A program made the translations under genes and the position numbers. A DNA stretch of 64,000 nt, from assembly GCF_001697225.1 (NCBI RefSeq), contig NZ_CP014671.1:2294001-2358000 (forward strand), in the 5' to 3' direction. This stretch comes from Immundisolibacter cernigliae. GTDB taxonomy: Bacteria > Pseudomonadota > Gammaproteobacteria > Immundisolibacterales > Immundisolibacteraceae. Below, piece after piece: positions 52,749 through 64,000 of the stretch. Positions within the stretch are counted from its first letter, which is position 1. Each line of letters starts with the position of its first letter. Below the pieces are notes generated by a model. That model did no database searches. It saw nothing but the letters and a program-made list of their open reading frames with translations, and had not been told where the DNA came from.

Positions 52749-54260
52749 ATGCACAGGATTCTGGATGCCTCCAAGGCGCTGCTGCTGACGGCTTTGATCG
52801 GCACCGCAGCCTGCGCCGAAACACCGCCGACGCCGCTGGAAGCGGCCGGCTACAGCCGCCACAGCACGTCCGAAGAAGTCTCGGCCTACCTCGCTACGCT
52901 GGTCGCGCGCGCTCCCGCCCTGGCGCGCACGGAGGTGCTCGGGCGCAGCGTGCAGGGCCGGCCGATCGAAGCGCTGGTGCTCACGGCGCCGACGGCGGAG
53001 GCGGGCGCGCCGCGACTGAAGGTGCTGCTGGTCGGTTCCCAGCACGGCGGCGCCGAGCCGGCCGGTGGCGAGGCGCTGCTGGCCATTGCGCGCGACCTGA
53101 CCGAGGGCGACCTGCGTCCGCTGCTGGACGACCTGGACGTCGTGCTGATCCCGAACGCCAACCCCGACGGGCGCGATCTGCGGCGCCGCGCGAACGCCAA
53201 CCGGGTCAACATCAACACCGATTTCGTGCTGTTGTCCCAACCGGAGAGCCGCGCCCTGGCGCAGGCTCTGACCCGCTACGCGCCGCACGCCGTGCTCGAC
53301 ACCCACGAGTCGGCAGTGCTCAAGCGCACCACGCTGGCGCGCGAGGGCTGCCTCACCGATTTCGACGCCCAGTTCGAGATCGCCAACAACCCGGCGCAAC
53401 CGGCCGGCCTGCGGGCCTTCGCGCAAGACCAGGTTCTGCCGGCGCTGCTCGCGCGGGTGTCGGCCGCCGGCCTGCCGGCGAATCACTACATCGGCGAGAT
53501 CGTCAGCACCCGCCAGCCGATCAGCAACGGCGGCCTTACGCTGCGCAATTTTCGAAACACTGCCGGCCTGGGCGGCGCGCTGTCGGTGCTGGTGGAAACC
53601 CGGCTCGACCCGCGCCACGACCGGTTTGCGAGCTATCGCAACATCGCCGTGCGCGTGCAGCGGCAACTGCTGTGCATCCGCAGTTTCCTGGCCGAGGTGC
53701 ACGCGCGACGGGCGGCCATCCTGGCGCACACCGCTGCCGCTCGGACTGCGCTGAAGCCGCCCGTGCTGACGCTGTTTGCCGGCTACGCGGCGGACCCGGA
53801 TCACCCGACCGTCACCCTGCCGCTGCGCCGGCTGGACACGCGCACGCTGGAGCCGATCCGCTTTGCCGATCATCGCCGGGTGGTGACGGCCGACACTGTT
53901 CCCTATCCGGCGGCGCTGGTGGTGACCGACCACACCGACCGCCTGCGCGAGCTACTCGATCACCACGGCATCCAGTACACGACGCTGATGCAGCCGACGC
54001 GCCTGGCGGTAGTCGCCACGCGCTTTGCGGCGCGCCCGGGGCGGACCGATCGGGTGCCCGCCCAGCCGAGTGGGCGCACGTCGCTGACCGTCAAAGCCGG
54101 CGGCCTGGTCATCGATCTGGCACAGCCCGGCGGCCGCAAGGCGCTGCTGCTGCTGGACCCGCGCTCGACCAGCAGCGTGTTCCGCTACCCGGACTACGCC
54201 GCGCTGGTGACGCCGGCCGCCGATTTTTTCGTCTATCACGCGCCTGACGGGGCGCCGTGA
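52749..54260 (+). CDS. M14-type metallocarboxypeptidase, exported
   Basis: 503 residues. Signal peptide (ALLLTALIGTAACAE). Zinc-site candidates are GSQHGGAEPAGGEALL (H-x3-E, one residue longer than the classic H-x2-E), VLDTHES as the third ligand, and the Glu of VLVETRLD as catalytic acid. IPNANPDGRD and NRVNINTDFV match M14 proteins acting on peptides or cell-wall fragments. The C terminus has DPRSTSSVFRYPDYA. It is directly followed, with one shared base, by a paralogue lacking a signal peptide. Confidence 0.85.
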   Translation: MHRILDASKALLLTALIGTAACAETPPTPLEAAGYSRHSTSEEVSAYLATLVARAPALARTEVLGRSVQGRPIEALVLTAPTAEAGAPRLKVLLVGSQHGGAEPAGGEALLAIARDLTEGDLRPLLDDLDVVLIPNANPDGRDLRRRANANRVNINTDFVLLSQPESRALAQALTRYAPHAVLDTHESAVLKRTTLAREGCLTDFDAQFEIANNPAQPAGLRAFAQDQVLPALLARVSAAGLPANHYIGEIVSTRQPISNGGLTLRNFRNTAGLGGALSVLVETRLDPRHDRFASYRNIAVRVQRQLLCIRSFLAEVHARRAAILAHTAAARTALKPPVLTLFAGYAADPDHPTVTLPLRRLDTRTLEPIRFADHRRVVTADTVPYPAALVVTDHTDRLRELLDHHGIQYTTLMQPTRLAVVATRFAARPGRTDRVPAQPSGRTSLTVKAGGLVIDLAQPGGRKALLLLDPRSTSSVFRYPDYAALVTPAADFFVYHAPDGAP

Positions 54261-55702
54261 TGCCGCTGCCGACGCCGCTGGAAGCGCAGGCCTTCGGGCG
54301 CTATTCGGACAGCGCCCAAATCGCCGCTTATCTGCGTGCGCTGGCCGTTGCCAGCGGCGGGACCGCGGTGTTCGGCTGCGCCGGACACTCCGCGCTGGGG
54401 CGCGAAATTCCGGTCCTGACCTGCGGCGTGGCCGACCCGGCACGCGTCGAGGACGGCAAGCTGCGCCTGCTGCTGGTCGGCTCCGTGCACGGCGCCTCCG
54501 AGGCCGCCGGCTGCGAGGCACTGCTGTGCCTGGCGCGGTCGGTACTGCTGGGCGAGCTGCGCGAGCTGCTGGACGTATTCGAGCTGGTGCTGATCCCGAA
54601 CGCCAACCCCGACGGGCGGGACGCGGACTCGTTTCGCAACGGCAACCGGGTCAACATCAACCGCGATTTCGTTCTGCTCGAACAGCCCGAAAGCCGGGCG
54701 CTGGATGCCGCCGTGCGCCGCTACGCGCCGGCGGTGGTGCTGGATGCCCATGAATCGGCGGTCCTGAAGCGCAGGACGCTCGGCCAGGAAGGCTACCTGA
54801 CGGCCTTCGAGGCGCAGTTCGATGTCGCCAGCACGCCCGCCATCCCGGCCGCGCTGCGCGATTTCGCGACCGATACGCTGCTGCCGCAACTGATCGCCGG
54901 CGTGCAGGCGCGCGGCCTGCATGCGCAGCGCTACATTGCCGAGATCCGCTCGGTCAGCCAGCCGATCACGCACGGCGGCCTGACGCTGCGCATGTTCCGC
55001 AACAAGGCCGGCCTGCGCGGGCCGCTGACGGTGCTCCTCGAAACACCGATGGAACCGAAGGCCGGGCAGTACGCGACCTACCGCGACATCGGCCCGCGCG
55101 TGCACAAGCAACTGCTGTGCATGCGGGTGTTTCTGGACTGCGTCCGCGCCAGCGCGCCGGCCATCCGGGCGGCGCAGGCGCGCGCAGCGCTGGAACTGGA
55201 CCAGCCAACCTGCGCCCTGAACGGCAGCTACCTGCGCGAGCCACCGGATGCCGCCATCACGTTGCCGCTGCGCGAACGCGCCAGCGGCACGCGGGTCCAG
55301 TCCACGTTTGCCGACCACCGCACGGTGATCGCGCAAGACACGCTGCGCATTCCACCGCATTACTTCGTCACCGAACACACCGAGGTGTTCGCCGAGCTGC
55401 TGGCGCGCCACGGGGCGGCCTTCGAAAGGCTCGCTCAGGCCATCGAGGCACCGGTGATGAGCGAGGTGTTCGCCGGTGGCGGCAATCCCGAGGCGGCCTG
55501 CCAGCGGATCGACGAACTCACGCACCGCCGCCTCATCCCGGCCGGTGCCCTGCGCGTGCCACTATCGGGCAGCAACCGGCGCCTGGTGCCCTTGCTGCTG
55601 GAGCCGCGCTCGACCAGCAGCGTGTTTCGCTATCCGGCGTTTGCCGGCCTGCTGCAGCATGGGCGGCCGTTCTTCATCCCGCGCGGCGTGGACGAGAACT
55701 GA
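54260..55702 (+). CDS. M14-type metallocarboxypeptidase, cytoplasmic paralogue
   Basis: 480 residues from ATG 54260, sharing the A of the previous TGA; GTG 54257 is an alternative. Same layout as the upstream gene: GSVHGASEAAGCEALL (again H-x3-E), IPNANPDGRD, NRVNINRDFV, VLDAHESAVLKR, VLLETPMEPK and EPRSTSSVFRYPAFA. No signal peptide, so it should stay in the cytoplasm. A duplicate pair in two compartments could process the same substrate before and after uptake; that is inference. Confidence 0.85.
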   Translation: MPLPTPLEAQAFGRYSDSAQIAAYLRALAVASGGTAVFGCAGHSALGREIPVLTCGVADPARVEDGKLRLLLVGSVHGASEAAGCEALLCLARSVLLGELRELLDVFELVLIPNANPDGRDADSFRNGNRVNINRDFVLLEQPESRALDAAVRRYAPAVVLDAHESAVLKRRTLGQEGYLTAFEAQFDVASTPAIPAALRDFATDTLLPQLIAGVQARGLHAQRYIAEIRSVSQPITHGGLTLRMFRNKAGLRGPLTVLLETPMEPKAGQYATYRDIGPRVHKQLLCMRVFLDCVRASAPAIRAAQARAALELDQPTCALNGSYLREPPDAAITLPLRERASGTRVQSTFADHRTVIAQDTLRIPPHYFVTEHTEVFAELLARHGAAFERLAQAIEAPVMSEVFAGGGNPEAACQRIDELTHRRLIPAGALRVPLSGSNRRLVPLLLEPRSTSSVFRYPAFAGLLQHGRPFFIPRGVDEN

Positions 55703-55754
55703 TCGGCAAGCCGCAGAATCGAATTTCCGGCATTTTCGAGAGGAGACAAGCAGC

Positions 55755-56732
55755 ATGGAATACCGACAACTGGGCAACACCGGCCTGAAGGTCTCGGCCG
55801 TCGGCCTGGGCGGCAACGTGTTCGGCCCGCCGCGCCAGGACCTGCCGTCCAGCATCGCCACCGTGCACCACGCCCTGGCGCTGGGCGTGAATCTGATCGA
55901 CACGGCCCACATGTACAACGACGGCCGCAGCGAGGAGTTCCTGGGCAAGGCGCTGGCCGGACGGCGCGGCGAGGTGGTGCTGGCCAGCAAGTGCCACCTA
56001 TGGAACATGGCCGCGGGCGAGTCGGTCGCCGCGCGCGTGCGCAGCCACTGCGAGACCAGCCTGCGGCGCCTCGACACCGACTACCTGGACCTGCTGCAGC
56101 TGCACTTTCCCTTCCCGCAGGTAGCGGCCGAGGAAATCCTGCACGCCTTCGCGCCGCTGGTGCGCGAGGGCAAGGTGCGCCACATAGGCCAGTGCAACTA
56201 TGCCGCCTGGCGCCATGCCGAGTCGCTCGGCGAGGCGGCGCGGCTGGGCCTGCCGGCCTTTGCCACCGCCCAGCACCAGTGCAGCCTGCTGGTGCGCGGC
56301 GCGCAGCTGGAACTGCTGCCGTTTTGCGAGGAAAAAGGCATCGGCTTTCTGCCGTACTTCCCGCTGGCCGCCGGCCTGCTCAGCGGTAAATACCGCCCCG
56401 GCGAGGCCGCGCCGGCCGGCACCCGCGGCGCCGCCGGCAGCCCCACCGTCACCCGTTTGCGCACGCCGGAAAACGAACGCCTGCTGGGCGCCCTGACCGA
56501 ATTCGCCGCCGCCCGCGGTCACAGCCTGCTGGAACTGGCCTTCGCCTGGCTGTTGTCGCAGCCGGCCGTCAGCAGTGTCATTGCCGGCACCATGAGCCCG
56601 GCACAGATCGAGGCCAACGTCAGGGCTGGCCAGTGGCGGCTTGATGCCGACGACCGCGCGGCGCTGGCCGAGCTGCTCGGCCCGGTCTTGCCGCTGTGGA
56701 TGTCCGAACCGGACCTGGCGTCGTTTCGCTGA
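55755..56732 (+). CDS. Aldo/keto reductase
   Basis: 325 residues, TIM barrel. MEYRQLGNTGLKVSAVGLGG, active-site residues in LIDTAHMYNDGRSEE (Asp, Tyr), VLASKCHLW (Lys) and LQLHFPFP (His), and the NADPH loop SSVIAGTMSPAQIEAN. It reduces carbonyls or sugars of unknown identity. AGGAGA lies 11 bases before ATG 55755. It may be co-transcribed with the M14 pair. Confidence 0.92.
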   Translation: MEYRQLGNTGLKVSAVGLGGNVFGPPRQDLPSSIATVHHALALGVNLIDTAHMYNDGRSEEFLGKALAGRRGEVVLASKCHLWNMAAGESVAARVRSHCETSLRRLDTDYLDLLQLHFPFPQVAAEEILHAFAPLVREGKVRHIGQCNYAAWRHAESLGEAARLGLPAFATAQHQCSLLVRGAQLELLPFCEEKGIGFLPYFPLAAGLLSGKYRPGEAAPAGTRGAAGSPTVTRLRTPENERLLGALTEFAAARGHSLLELAFAWLLSQPAVSSVIAGTMSPAQIEANVRAGQWRLDADDRAALAELLGPVLPLWMSEPDLASFR

Positions 56733-56787
56733 GGCCGGCGGCCGGCGCGCGCGTCGGCCGCACGATCGAACGACGGCGCCGCGCCGC

Positions 56788-58065
<1,278 letters not shown>

Positions 58066-58159
58066 GTCTCTGTCCATCATCGATTTTTCCATAATGAATC
58101 CATCCCCGGTTTCCACCGGGGCAGGCCTGGATTTCTCAGCGTCGCGTCCCTGCGCTGCG

Positions 58160-58186
58160 GGAAACGCTGAATACGTCAGCGTTTCC
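58160..58186. repeat. Palindrome at the 3' end of thiE, matching the one at 19.2 kb
   Basis: GGAAACGCTGA, ATACG, TCAGCGTTTCC: 11-bp arms. One arm encodes the last codons and stop of thiE. The sequence shares its core with 19196-19232. It may act as a terminator stem, although no T run follows. Confidence 0.6.
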
Positions 58187-58823
58187 ACAAGGCCGCCAGG
58201 GCACGGGCGGCCGCCTCACTGTCCACGCCCGGCCCGAACAGGGCGTTGCCCACGGCCAGGGCGTCGGCGCCAGCCGCCACCAGCGGGGCGGCATTGTCGG
58301 CCCGAATGCCGCCGATGCACACGATGGGGCAACTCAGGCTGGCCCGTGCGGCGCGCAGCAGGTCGAGGCTGGCGTAAATCTGGCCGGGTTTGGTGCTGGA
58401 CGGAAAAAACCGCCCGAACGCGACATGATCGGCGCCGGCGCCGAGTGCGGCCGGCGCAAGCTCCAGGCGGTCGTAACAGGTGGCGCCGATCAGCGCCCTG
58501 GGTCCGAGGCGGACGCGGGCCAGGGCCGGCGCCGGATCATCCCGGCCCAGGTGCACGCCGTCCGCGCCGACGCTCAGCGCCAGGTCGACGTCGTCGTTGA
58601 CGATGAAAGTCGCGCCGTGGCGGGCGCACAGCGCACGAAGCGCCTGCGCCTCGGTCAGCCGGCGGGCCGAATCGACGGACTTGTCGCGGTACTGCACCAC
58701 GGCCGCGCCGCCGCGCAGCGCCGCCTCGACCCGCGCGATCAGTTCGGCGCCGGCCAGCAGCGAGGTGTCGGCCAGGGCGTACACGCCGCGGATGGTTGGG
58801 TGTCGGGAAGACTCGGTTTCCAT
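58176..58823 (-). CDS. thiE: Thiamine-phosphate synthase
   Basis: 215 residues from ATG 58823. [65 protein letters not shown] and CIGGIRADN cover all ThiE motifs. It joins HMP-PP with the thiazole phosphate to make thiamine phosphate. No TPP riboswitch is visible in the 141 bases upstream. Confidence 0.95.
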   Translation of the reverse strand: METESSRHPTIRGVYALADTSLLAGAELIARVEAALRGGAAVVQYRDKSVDSARRLTEAQALRALCARHGATFIVNDDVDLALSVGADGVHLGRDDPAPALARVRLGPRALIGATCYDRLELAPAALGAGADHVAFGRFFPSSTKPGQIYASLDLLRAARASLSCPIVCIGGIRADNAAPLVAAGADALAVGNALFGPGVDSEAAARALAALWKR

Positions 58824-58964
58824 GCGTACAGTGTCACGGTGGCGGCGCGTTTTGCGCAAAACGGCATAAGCGCGGCATAAACTGGCATTTGCTCCGGCTT
58901 TCCTGCCGTTCCTAGAATCGAATCCCCCGTTTCTTTCGCACCCGGCCCAGCCGGCGGAGATCCC

Positions 58965-59897
<933 letters not shown>

Positions 59898-59915
59898 TAC
59901 CCCCGGCCGACCGTA

Positions 59916-59937
59916 GGGGCACGGCATGCCGTGCCCC
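59916..59937. terminator. Perfect 22-bp palindrome after cysK
   Basis: GGGGCACGGCA joined to TGCCGTGCCCC, exact arms without a loop. The position fits a transcription stop for cysK, but no U run follows; it could be another dispersed repeat. Confidence 0.4.
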
Positions 59938-60041
59938 CGCGGGCTGCGGGATCGGCCGCCGGCTGGTGAATAATTGCCGCCTGCAGGCCCGCCGCACCGT
60001 TGCCGGCAGGCGCGTTCGTTCACCCATCCCAAGGAGTCCCC

Positions 60042-61748
60042 ATGCGCACCTCGCGCTTTCTGCTGGCCACCCTGCGCGAAGACCCGTCCGACGCGGAGGT
60101 GATCAGCCAGCGCCTGATGCTGCGCGCCGGCATGATCAGCCGCCTGGCGGCCGGCATCTACAGCTGGCTGCCGCTGGGCCTGCGCGTGCTGCGCCGCGCC
60201 GAACGGGTGGTGCGGGAGCAGATGGACGCCACCGGCGCGCAGGAACTGCTGATGCCGGCGGTGCAGCCGGCCGAGCTGTGGCAGGAGTCGGCCCGCTGGG
60301 AAAAATACGGCCCCGAGTTGCTGCGCCTGAAGGACCGCCACCAGCGCGAGTTCTGCTTCGGCCCCACGCACGAGGAAGTCATCACCGACATCGTGCGCCA
60401 GAAGGTGAGCAGCTACCGGCAACTGCCGGCCTGCTTCTACCAGATCCAGACCAAGTTCCGGGACGAGATCCGGCCGCGCTTTGGCCTGATGCGGGCGCGC
60501 GAGTTCCTGATGAAGGACGCCTACTCCTTCCACCGTGACGAGGCCAGCCTGGACGACACCTACCAGGCCATGCACGGCGCCTACAGCGCCATCTTCAGCC
60601 GCCTGGGCCTGAAATTCCGCGCCGTGGCGGCCGACACCGGCAGCATCGGCGGCGCCAGTTCGCACGAATTCCACGTGCTGGCCGACTCCGGCGAGGACGC
60701 CATTGCCTACTCGCCGGGCGGCTATGCGGCCAACGTGGAGCTGGCGCCCGCGCCGCCCGCGCCGCCGCGCCCGGCGCCATCAGCCAGCCGCGAATCGGTA
60801 CGCACGCCCGGCCAGCACAGCATCGCCGAGGTCAGCGCGTTTCTGAATGTGCCGCCCGATCGCATCGTGAAGACACTGATCGTGCGCGGCGCCGACGGCG
60901 GGCTGGTGGCGCTGCTGCTGCGCGGCGATCATGAACTCAACGCCGTCAAGGCCCTGCGCCTGCCGCAGATCGCCCAGCCGCTGCAGTTCGCCACCCCGGC
61001 CGATGTACGGACCGCACTGGGCTGCGATTTCGGGTCGGTCGGACCGGTGGACTTTCCAGGTCCGGTGATTGCCGACCACGCCGCGGCCGCGCTGGCGGAT
61101 TTCGTGTGCGGCGCCAACGCCGACGGCTATCACCTCAGCGGCGTCAACTTCGGCCGCGACCTGCCGGAGCCGGAAACCGCCGACATCCGCAACGTGCTGG
61201 CGGGCGAGCCGGCGCCGGACGGCAGCGGGCCGCTGGCCATCGCCCGCGGCATCGAGGTCGGCCACGTGTTCAAGCTGGGCACCGTCTACAGCGAAAAGCT
61301 CGCCTGCACGGTGCTGGACGAAAACGGCCGCGACGCCGTCATGACCATGGGCTGCTACGGCATCGGCGTGTCGCGCGTGGTGGCTGCCGCCGTGGAACAG
61401 AACCACGACGCGCGCGGCATCGTCTGGCCGCAGGCGCTGGCGCCGTTCGAGGTGGCGCTGGTGCCGATCAACCTGCACAAGTCGCCGGCCGTCGCCGAAG
61501 CAACCGAAACGCTCTACGCGCAGCTGACCGCCGCCGGCGTGGACGTGCTGCTCGACGACCGCCCGGAGCGGCCCGGCGTGATGTTCGCCGACATGGACCT
61601 GATCGGCATCCCGCATCGGCTGGTGATCGGCGAGCGGGGTCTGAAGGACGGCCTGGTCGAGTACAAGGCGCGTCGCGACGAGGAGGCGCAGAACATCCCG
61701 CTGGCCGAGGCCACCGGCTTCATCCGCAAGGCGCTGGCCGGCGTCTGA
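60042..61748 (+). CDS. proS: Proline-tRNA ligase (bacterial type)
   Basis: 568 residues. Class II core in [37 protein letters not shown] and [26 protein letters not shown] (motif 2), an inserted YbaK-like editing domain (about 230-390), motif 3 [18 protein letters not shown], and an anticodon-binding C terminus. AAGGAG precedes ATG 60042. Charges tRNA-Pro and edits mischarged alanine. Confidence 0.96.
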   Translation: MRTSRFLLATLREDPSDAEVISQRLMLRAGMISRLAAGIYSWLPLGLRVLRRAERVVREQMDATGAQELLMPAVQPAELWQESARWEKYGPELLRLKDRHQREFCFGPTHEEVITDIVRQKVSSYRQLPACFYQIQTKFRDEIRPRFGLMRAREFLMKDAYSFHRDEASLDDTYQAMHGAYSAIFSRLGLKFRAVAADTGSIGGASSHEFHVLADSGEDAIAYSPGGYAANVELAPAPPAPPRPAPSASRESVRTPGQHSIAEVSAFLNVPPDRIVKTLIVRGADGGLVALLLRGDHELNAVKALRLPQIAQPLQFATPADVRTALGCDFGSVGPVDFPGPVIADHAAAALADFVCGANADGYHLSGVNFGRDLPEPETADIRNVLAGEPAPDGSGPLAIARGIEVGHVFKLGTVYSEKLACTVLDENGRDAVMTMGCYGIGVSRVVAAAVEQNHDARGIVWPQALAPFEVALVPINLHKSPAVAEATETLYAQLTAAGVDVLLDDRPERPGVMFADMDLIGIPHRLVIGERGLKDGLVEYKARRDEEAQNIPLAEATGFIRKALAGV

Positions 61749-61797
61749 GCGGCACCTCACAACCCAACCCGCTGGCGGATCGGACCGTTTCCATCAC

Positions 61798-61830
61798 AAA
61801 AAAGCCGCGCCCCGACCGCGGGACGCGGCT
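61798..61830 (-). terminator. Rho-independent terminator for the flavin monooxygenase gene
   Basis: On the minus strand, GCCGCG-(loop with inner CCC/GGG pairs)-CGCGGC is followed by six T residues (61803-61798). Directly downstream of the gene ending at 61851; it may also slow proS transcripts from the other side. Confidence 0.75.
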
Positions 61831-61850
61831 TCCTTTCGCCGCAGCGGTGC

Positions 61851-62930
61851 CTACTTGAAGGCAGGCATCACCTGCGTGGCGAACAGCTCCTGCGTGCGCC
61901 GATGCTGTTCCAGCGTCAGGCCGCCCTGCGGGCCGCGCGGCAGCACCTGGATGGCGAACTCGTCCAGCGCCTCCTTGGCCAGGAAGTCACTCACGCGGTT
62001 GGCGATCTGCGCCGGCGTACCGACCCACACCATGTCCTGCGCCAGGATGTCGTCGTAGCTCAGGGCCATCATCTGGTTCATGGCGTCGCTGGCATAGAAG
62101 CCATAGCCGGAAGCCAGCAGGCGCTCGCGGTCGGCCTTCTGGTCCAGCGACAGGATCGGCTTGGCGATCTGGTGGTAGAAGTACGGCGCCGCCAGGCGCG
62201 CCTGCTCGTGGGCTTCATTCTCGGTCGGCGCGATGTGCACCGGCTGAATCCAGCTGACGATGGGCTTGGTGCCGGCCTTGATGCAGGCGTCGCGGTATTC
62301 GGCCATCGGCTTGGCGAACAGCGGATACGGCGCCGGGCCGCCCACGGAGATGCCCCAGCCGCGCTCGGCGGCAAAGCGGAACGAGCGCCCGCTGGTGCCG
62401 GTCAGGTACACCGGCATCGGCTTTTGCACCGGCCGCGGATAGACCGTGACGTTATCGACCGTGTACAGCGCGCCGTGGTGCGAGAACCGCTCCTCGGTCA
62501 GCGCCTTCATGATGATGTCCTGCGCTTCCTCGTAGCGCGGCTGGCTTTCCTCGTAGGGAATGCCGGCCATCTTGTACAGCCACGCATGACCGCGCCCGAA
62601 GCCCAGGTCCAGCCGCCCGCCGGTCAGCACGTCGGCGGTGGCGATCTCGCCCGCCAGCACGGTCGGCGTGTGCAGCGGCAGGGTGTGGCACAGGGTGCGG
62701 AAACGGATGTTCTGCGTGCGCTGGGCGGCGGCCGAAAACAGCGCCAGCGGGTTCGACGACTGGCCGAAGGTCGGGAAGAAATGGTGCTCGATGGCCATGT
62801 AAACGTCGTAGCCGAGCCGGTCGCACTGCTCGATGTGGCCGATCACGTCCCATACCGCGTCGCCGGTGTCGACACCCGGCATGCAGTTCATTTCGGTATA
62901 GACGCCGAATTTCAGCTTGCTCTTTGCCAC
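61851..62930 (-). CDS. LLM-class flavin-dependent oxidoreductase (bacterial luciferase-like)
   Basis: 359 residues, TIM-barrel luciferase family: KFGVYTEMNCMPG, YDVYMAIEHHFFPTFGQSSNP, LDLGFGRGHAWLY, PVYLTGTSGRSFRFAAERGWGISVGG, and the C-terminal FAIQVLPRGPQGGL. Uses reduced FMN or F420 to oxidise an unknown substrate. It stands alone with its own terminator. The flavin reductase at 36.5 kb could in principle feed it. Confidence 0.9.
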   Translation of the reverse strand: MAKSKLKFGVYTEMNCMPGVDTGDAVWDVIGHIEQCDRLGYDVYMAIEHHFFPTFGQSSNPLALFSAAAQRTQNIRFRTLCHTLPLHTPTVLAGEIATADVLTGGRLDLGFGRGHAWLYKMAGIPYEESQPRYEEAQDIIMKALTEERFSHHGALYTVDNVTVYPRPVQKPMPVYLTGTSGRSFRFAAERGWGISVGGPAPYPLFAKPMAEYRDACIKAGTKPIVSWIQPVHIAPTENEAHEQARLAAPYFYHQIAKPILSLDQKADRERLLASGYGFYASDAMNQMMALSYDDILAQDMVWVGTPAQIANRVSDFLAKEALDEFAIQVLPRGPQGGLTLEQHRRTQELFATQVMPAFK

Positions 62931-63043
62931 GAACGGTTACTCCCTACGTGAATGATCCGGCGGCGGTCAGGCACGCATCCAGCCCGCCCCAGCCACGAGG
63001 GGCGCCACTATAAACGTCGCCACCGCCGGCCGACTGATGCCCG

Positions 63044-63688
63044 TCAAGCCACTCGGGTACGGCGTGCCTGCAGCCAATGCACGGCCACCGGCAGCAGCGA
63101 CACGGCGACGATGCCCAGCGCGATCAGTGTCAGGTTGTTCTTGACCACCGGCAGTTGGCCGAATACCACCCCGGCGGTCATGAACAGCAGCACCCATACC
63201 GCCGCGCCGAACACGTTGTAGGCCAGAAAACGCCGGTAATGCATGCTGCCGACGCCGGCCACGAACGGCGCGAAGGTGCGCACGATGGGCACGAAGCGCG
63301 CCAGCACGATGGTCTTGCCGCCGTGGCGCTCGAAAAACGCCCGCGTGCGCGCCAGGTGCTCCTGACGCAGCCAGCGCGAATCCGGGCGCGCATAGACCCG
63401 CGGGCCGACGGCGTGGCCGATGGCGTAATTGACGCTGTCGCCGACCACCGCCGACACGAACAGCACCGCCGCCGCCGTGCCGAAATCCAGCAGCCCGCCG
63501 GCCGCCAGCGTGCCGACCACGAACAGCAGCGAGTCCCCCGGCAGGAACGGCGTCACCACCAGCCCGGTTTCGCAAAACACCACCAGCGCCAGCAAGGCAT
63601 ACACCCACACGCCGTAGTCGGCAGTGAATTCGGCCAGGTGCGTGTCCAGGTGCAGGAACAGGTCGAGCAGGGTGTGCAGCAATTCCAT
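63044..63688 (-). CDS. DedA family membrane protein
   Basis: 214 residues from ATG 63688. FCETGLVVTPFLPGDSLLFVVGTLA with the conserved E and P-G-D, GDSVNYAIGHAVG, the basic-loop motif ARFVPIVRTFAPFVAGVGSM and several membrane helices. DedA proteins act in lipid-carrier (undecaprenyl phosphate) flipping and envelope homeostasis. Confidence 0.92.
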   Translation of the reverse strand: MELLHTLLDLFLHLDTHLAEFTADYGVWVYALLALVVFCETGLVVTPFLPGDSLLFVVGTLAAGGLLDFGTAAAVLFVSAVVGDSVNYAIGHAVGPRVYARPDSRWLRQEHLARTRAFFERHGGKTIVLARFVPIVRTFAPFVAGVGSMHYRRFLAYNVFGAAVWVLLFMTAGVVFGQLPVVKNNLTLIALGIVAVSLLPVAVHWLQARRTRVA

Positions 63689-63835
63689 GTCGGGCTTCCA
63701 AGAATGCGGCGGGCCAGTATCACGGGCCGTCACTGCCGGAACAAGGCAGCGGCGCCGCGGTGTCTTTGCGGCGCCGGCCTGTTAGATTGCCGCTGCCGCG
63801 CTGTCGCGCGGCGTCATCTACCGGAGGACTCCGTC

Positions 63836-63943
63836 ATGAGCAAAGGCATGGACAAGAAAAAGGAAGTGAAGAAAAAGCCGGCCAAGACCGTCAAGGAAAA
63901 GAAAGAGGCCAAGGCCGTCAAAAAGGCCAAGCAGGACCGTTGA
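63836..63943 (+). CDS. Tiny lysine-rich protein
   Basis: 35 residues, of which 15 are Lys: MSKGMDKKKEVKKKPAKTV and on to KKAKQDR. A strong CGGAGGA lies 8-14 bases before ATG 63836, supporting real translation. The composition suggests a nucleic-acid-binding or ribosome-associated peptide, similar to the tail of histone H1-like proteins; no function can be assigned. Confidence 0.65.
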   Translation: MSKGMDKKKEVKKKPAKTVKEKKEAKAVKKAKQDR

Positions 63944-64000
63944 CATCACACGCCCGCCCCGGGCATCCGTGACGGCCATGCCGCGGATGGCAACGGCGCG

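Noticed and set aside
58824-58964. TPP riboswitch before thiE
   Set aside because: None of the conserved thi-box sequences is visible on the thiE strand.

Overview
The window is GC-rich chromosomal DNA from a gammaproteobacterium. Two housekeeping blocks keep gammaproteobacterial order: nnr-tsaE-amiC-mutL, and trxB (divergent)-ftsK-lolA-rarA-crcB; hemL and thiE are also adjacent. Three Rieske ring-hydroxylating oxygenase systems, a thiamine-diphosphate enzyme, acyl-CoA enzymes and a luciferase-like monooxygenase suggest an aerobic degrader of aromatic compounds. An Immundisolibacter-like lineage would fit, but that is inference from gene content only. No rRNA, tRNA or CRISPR array was seen.

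Layout. 0-5.5 kb: a large RHS polymorphic-toxin gene, open at the left edge, followed by its presumed immunity gene, an orphan RHS tip cassette with its own toxin and immunity gene, and a third truncated RHS core. 5.5-9.1 kb: a dioxygenase alpha/beta pair divergent from a thiamine-diphosphate enzyme. 9.4-13.2 kb: two cyclic-di-GMP proteins. 13.4-18.8 kb: mutL, amiC, tsaE, nnr. 18.8-19.3 kb: a scar with a decayed type III DNA methyltransferase fragment and a perfect 37-bp palindrome. 19.3-25 kb: an enoyl-CoA hydratase/acyl-CoA dehydrogenase pair, a toxin-antitoxin pair with a frameshifted toxin, and small metabolic genes. 25-29.3 kb: an FNR-type regulator, a lone Rieske oxygenase, a glycosyltransferase and an OmpW protein. 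29.5-33.7 kb: a nitric oxide module norR/hmp/nnrS with three NorR-type sites in the divergent promoter.

33.8-41.3 kb: a TudS/DUF1722 fusion, a membrane-anchored glutamate-synthase-like protein, a flavin reductase with a group III truncated haemoglobin, a second dioxygenase (beta then alpha), a HIT protein and Cfa. 41.5-48.3 kb: PilZ, Smr, trxB, ftsK, lolA, rarA, crcB. 48.4-52.6 kb: a porin, a PstS-like periplasmic protein and a membrane GGDEF-EAL protein that look co-transcribed. 52.7-55.7 kb: two tandem M14-type peptidases, one exported and one cytoplasmic. 55.7-64 kb: an aldo/keto reductase, hemL, thiE, cysK, proS, a flavin-dependent monooxygenase, a DedA protein and a tiny lysine-rich protein.

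Most notable: an IPTL-CTERM-like sorting segment inside the RHS chain rather than at its C terminus; the RHS tip cassettes arranged for recombinational switching; the predicted NorR regulatory region; an EAL domain that lost three catalytic positions; catalytic substitutions in both genes of the acyl-CoA pair; and a dispersed REP-like palindrome, one copy of which lies inside the amiC reading frame.
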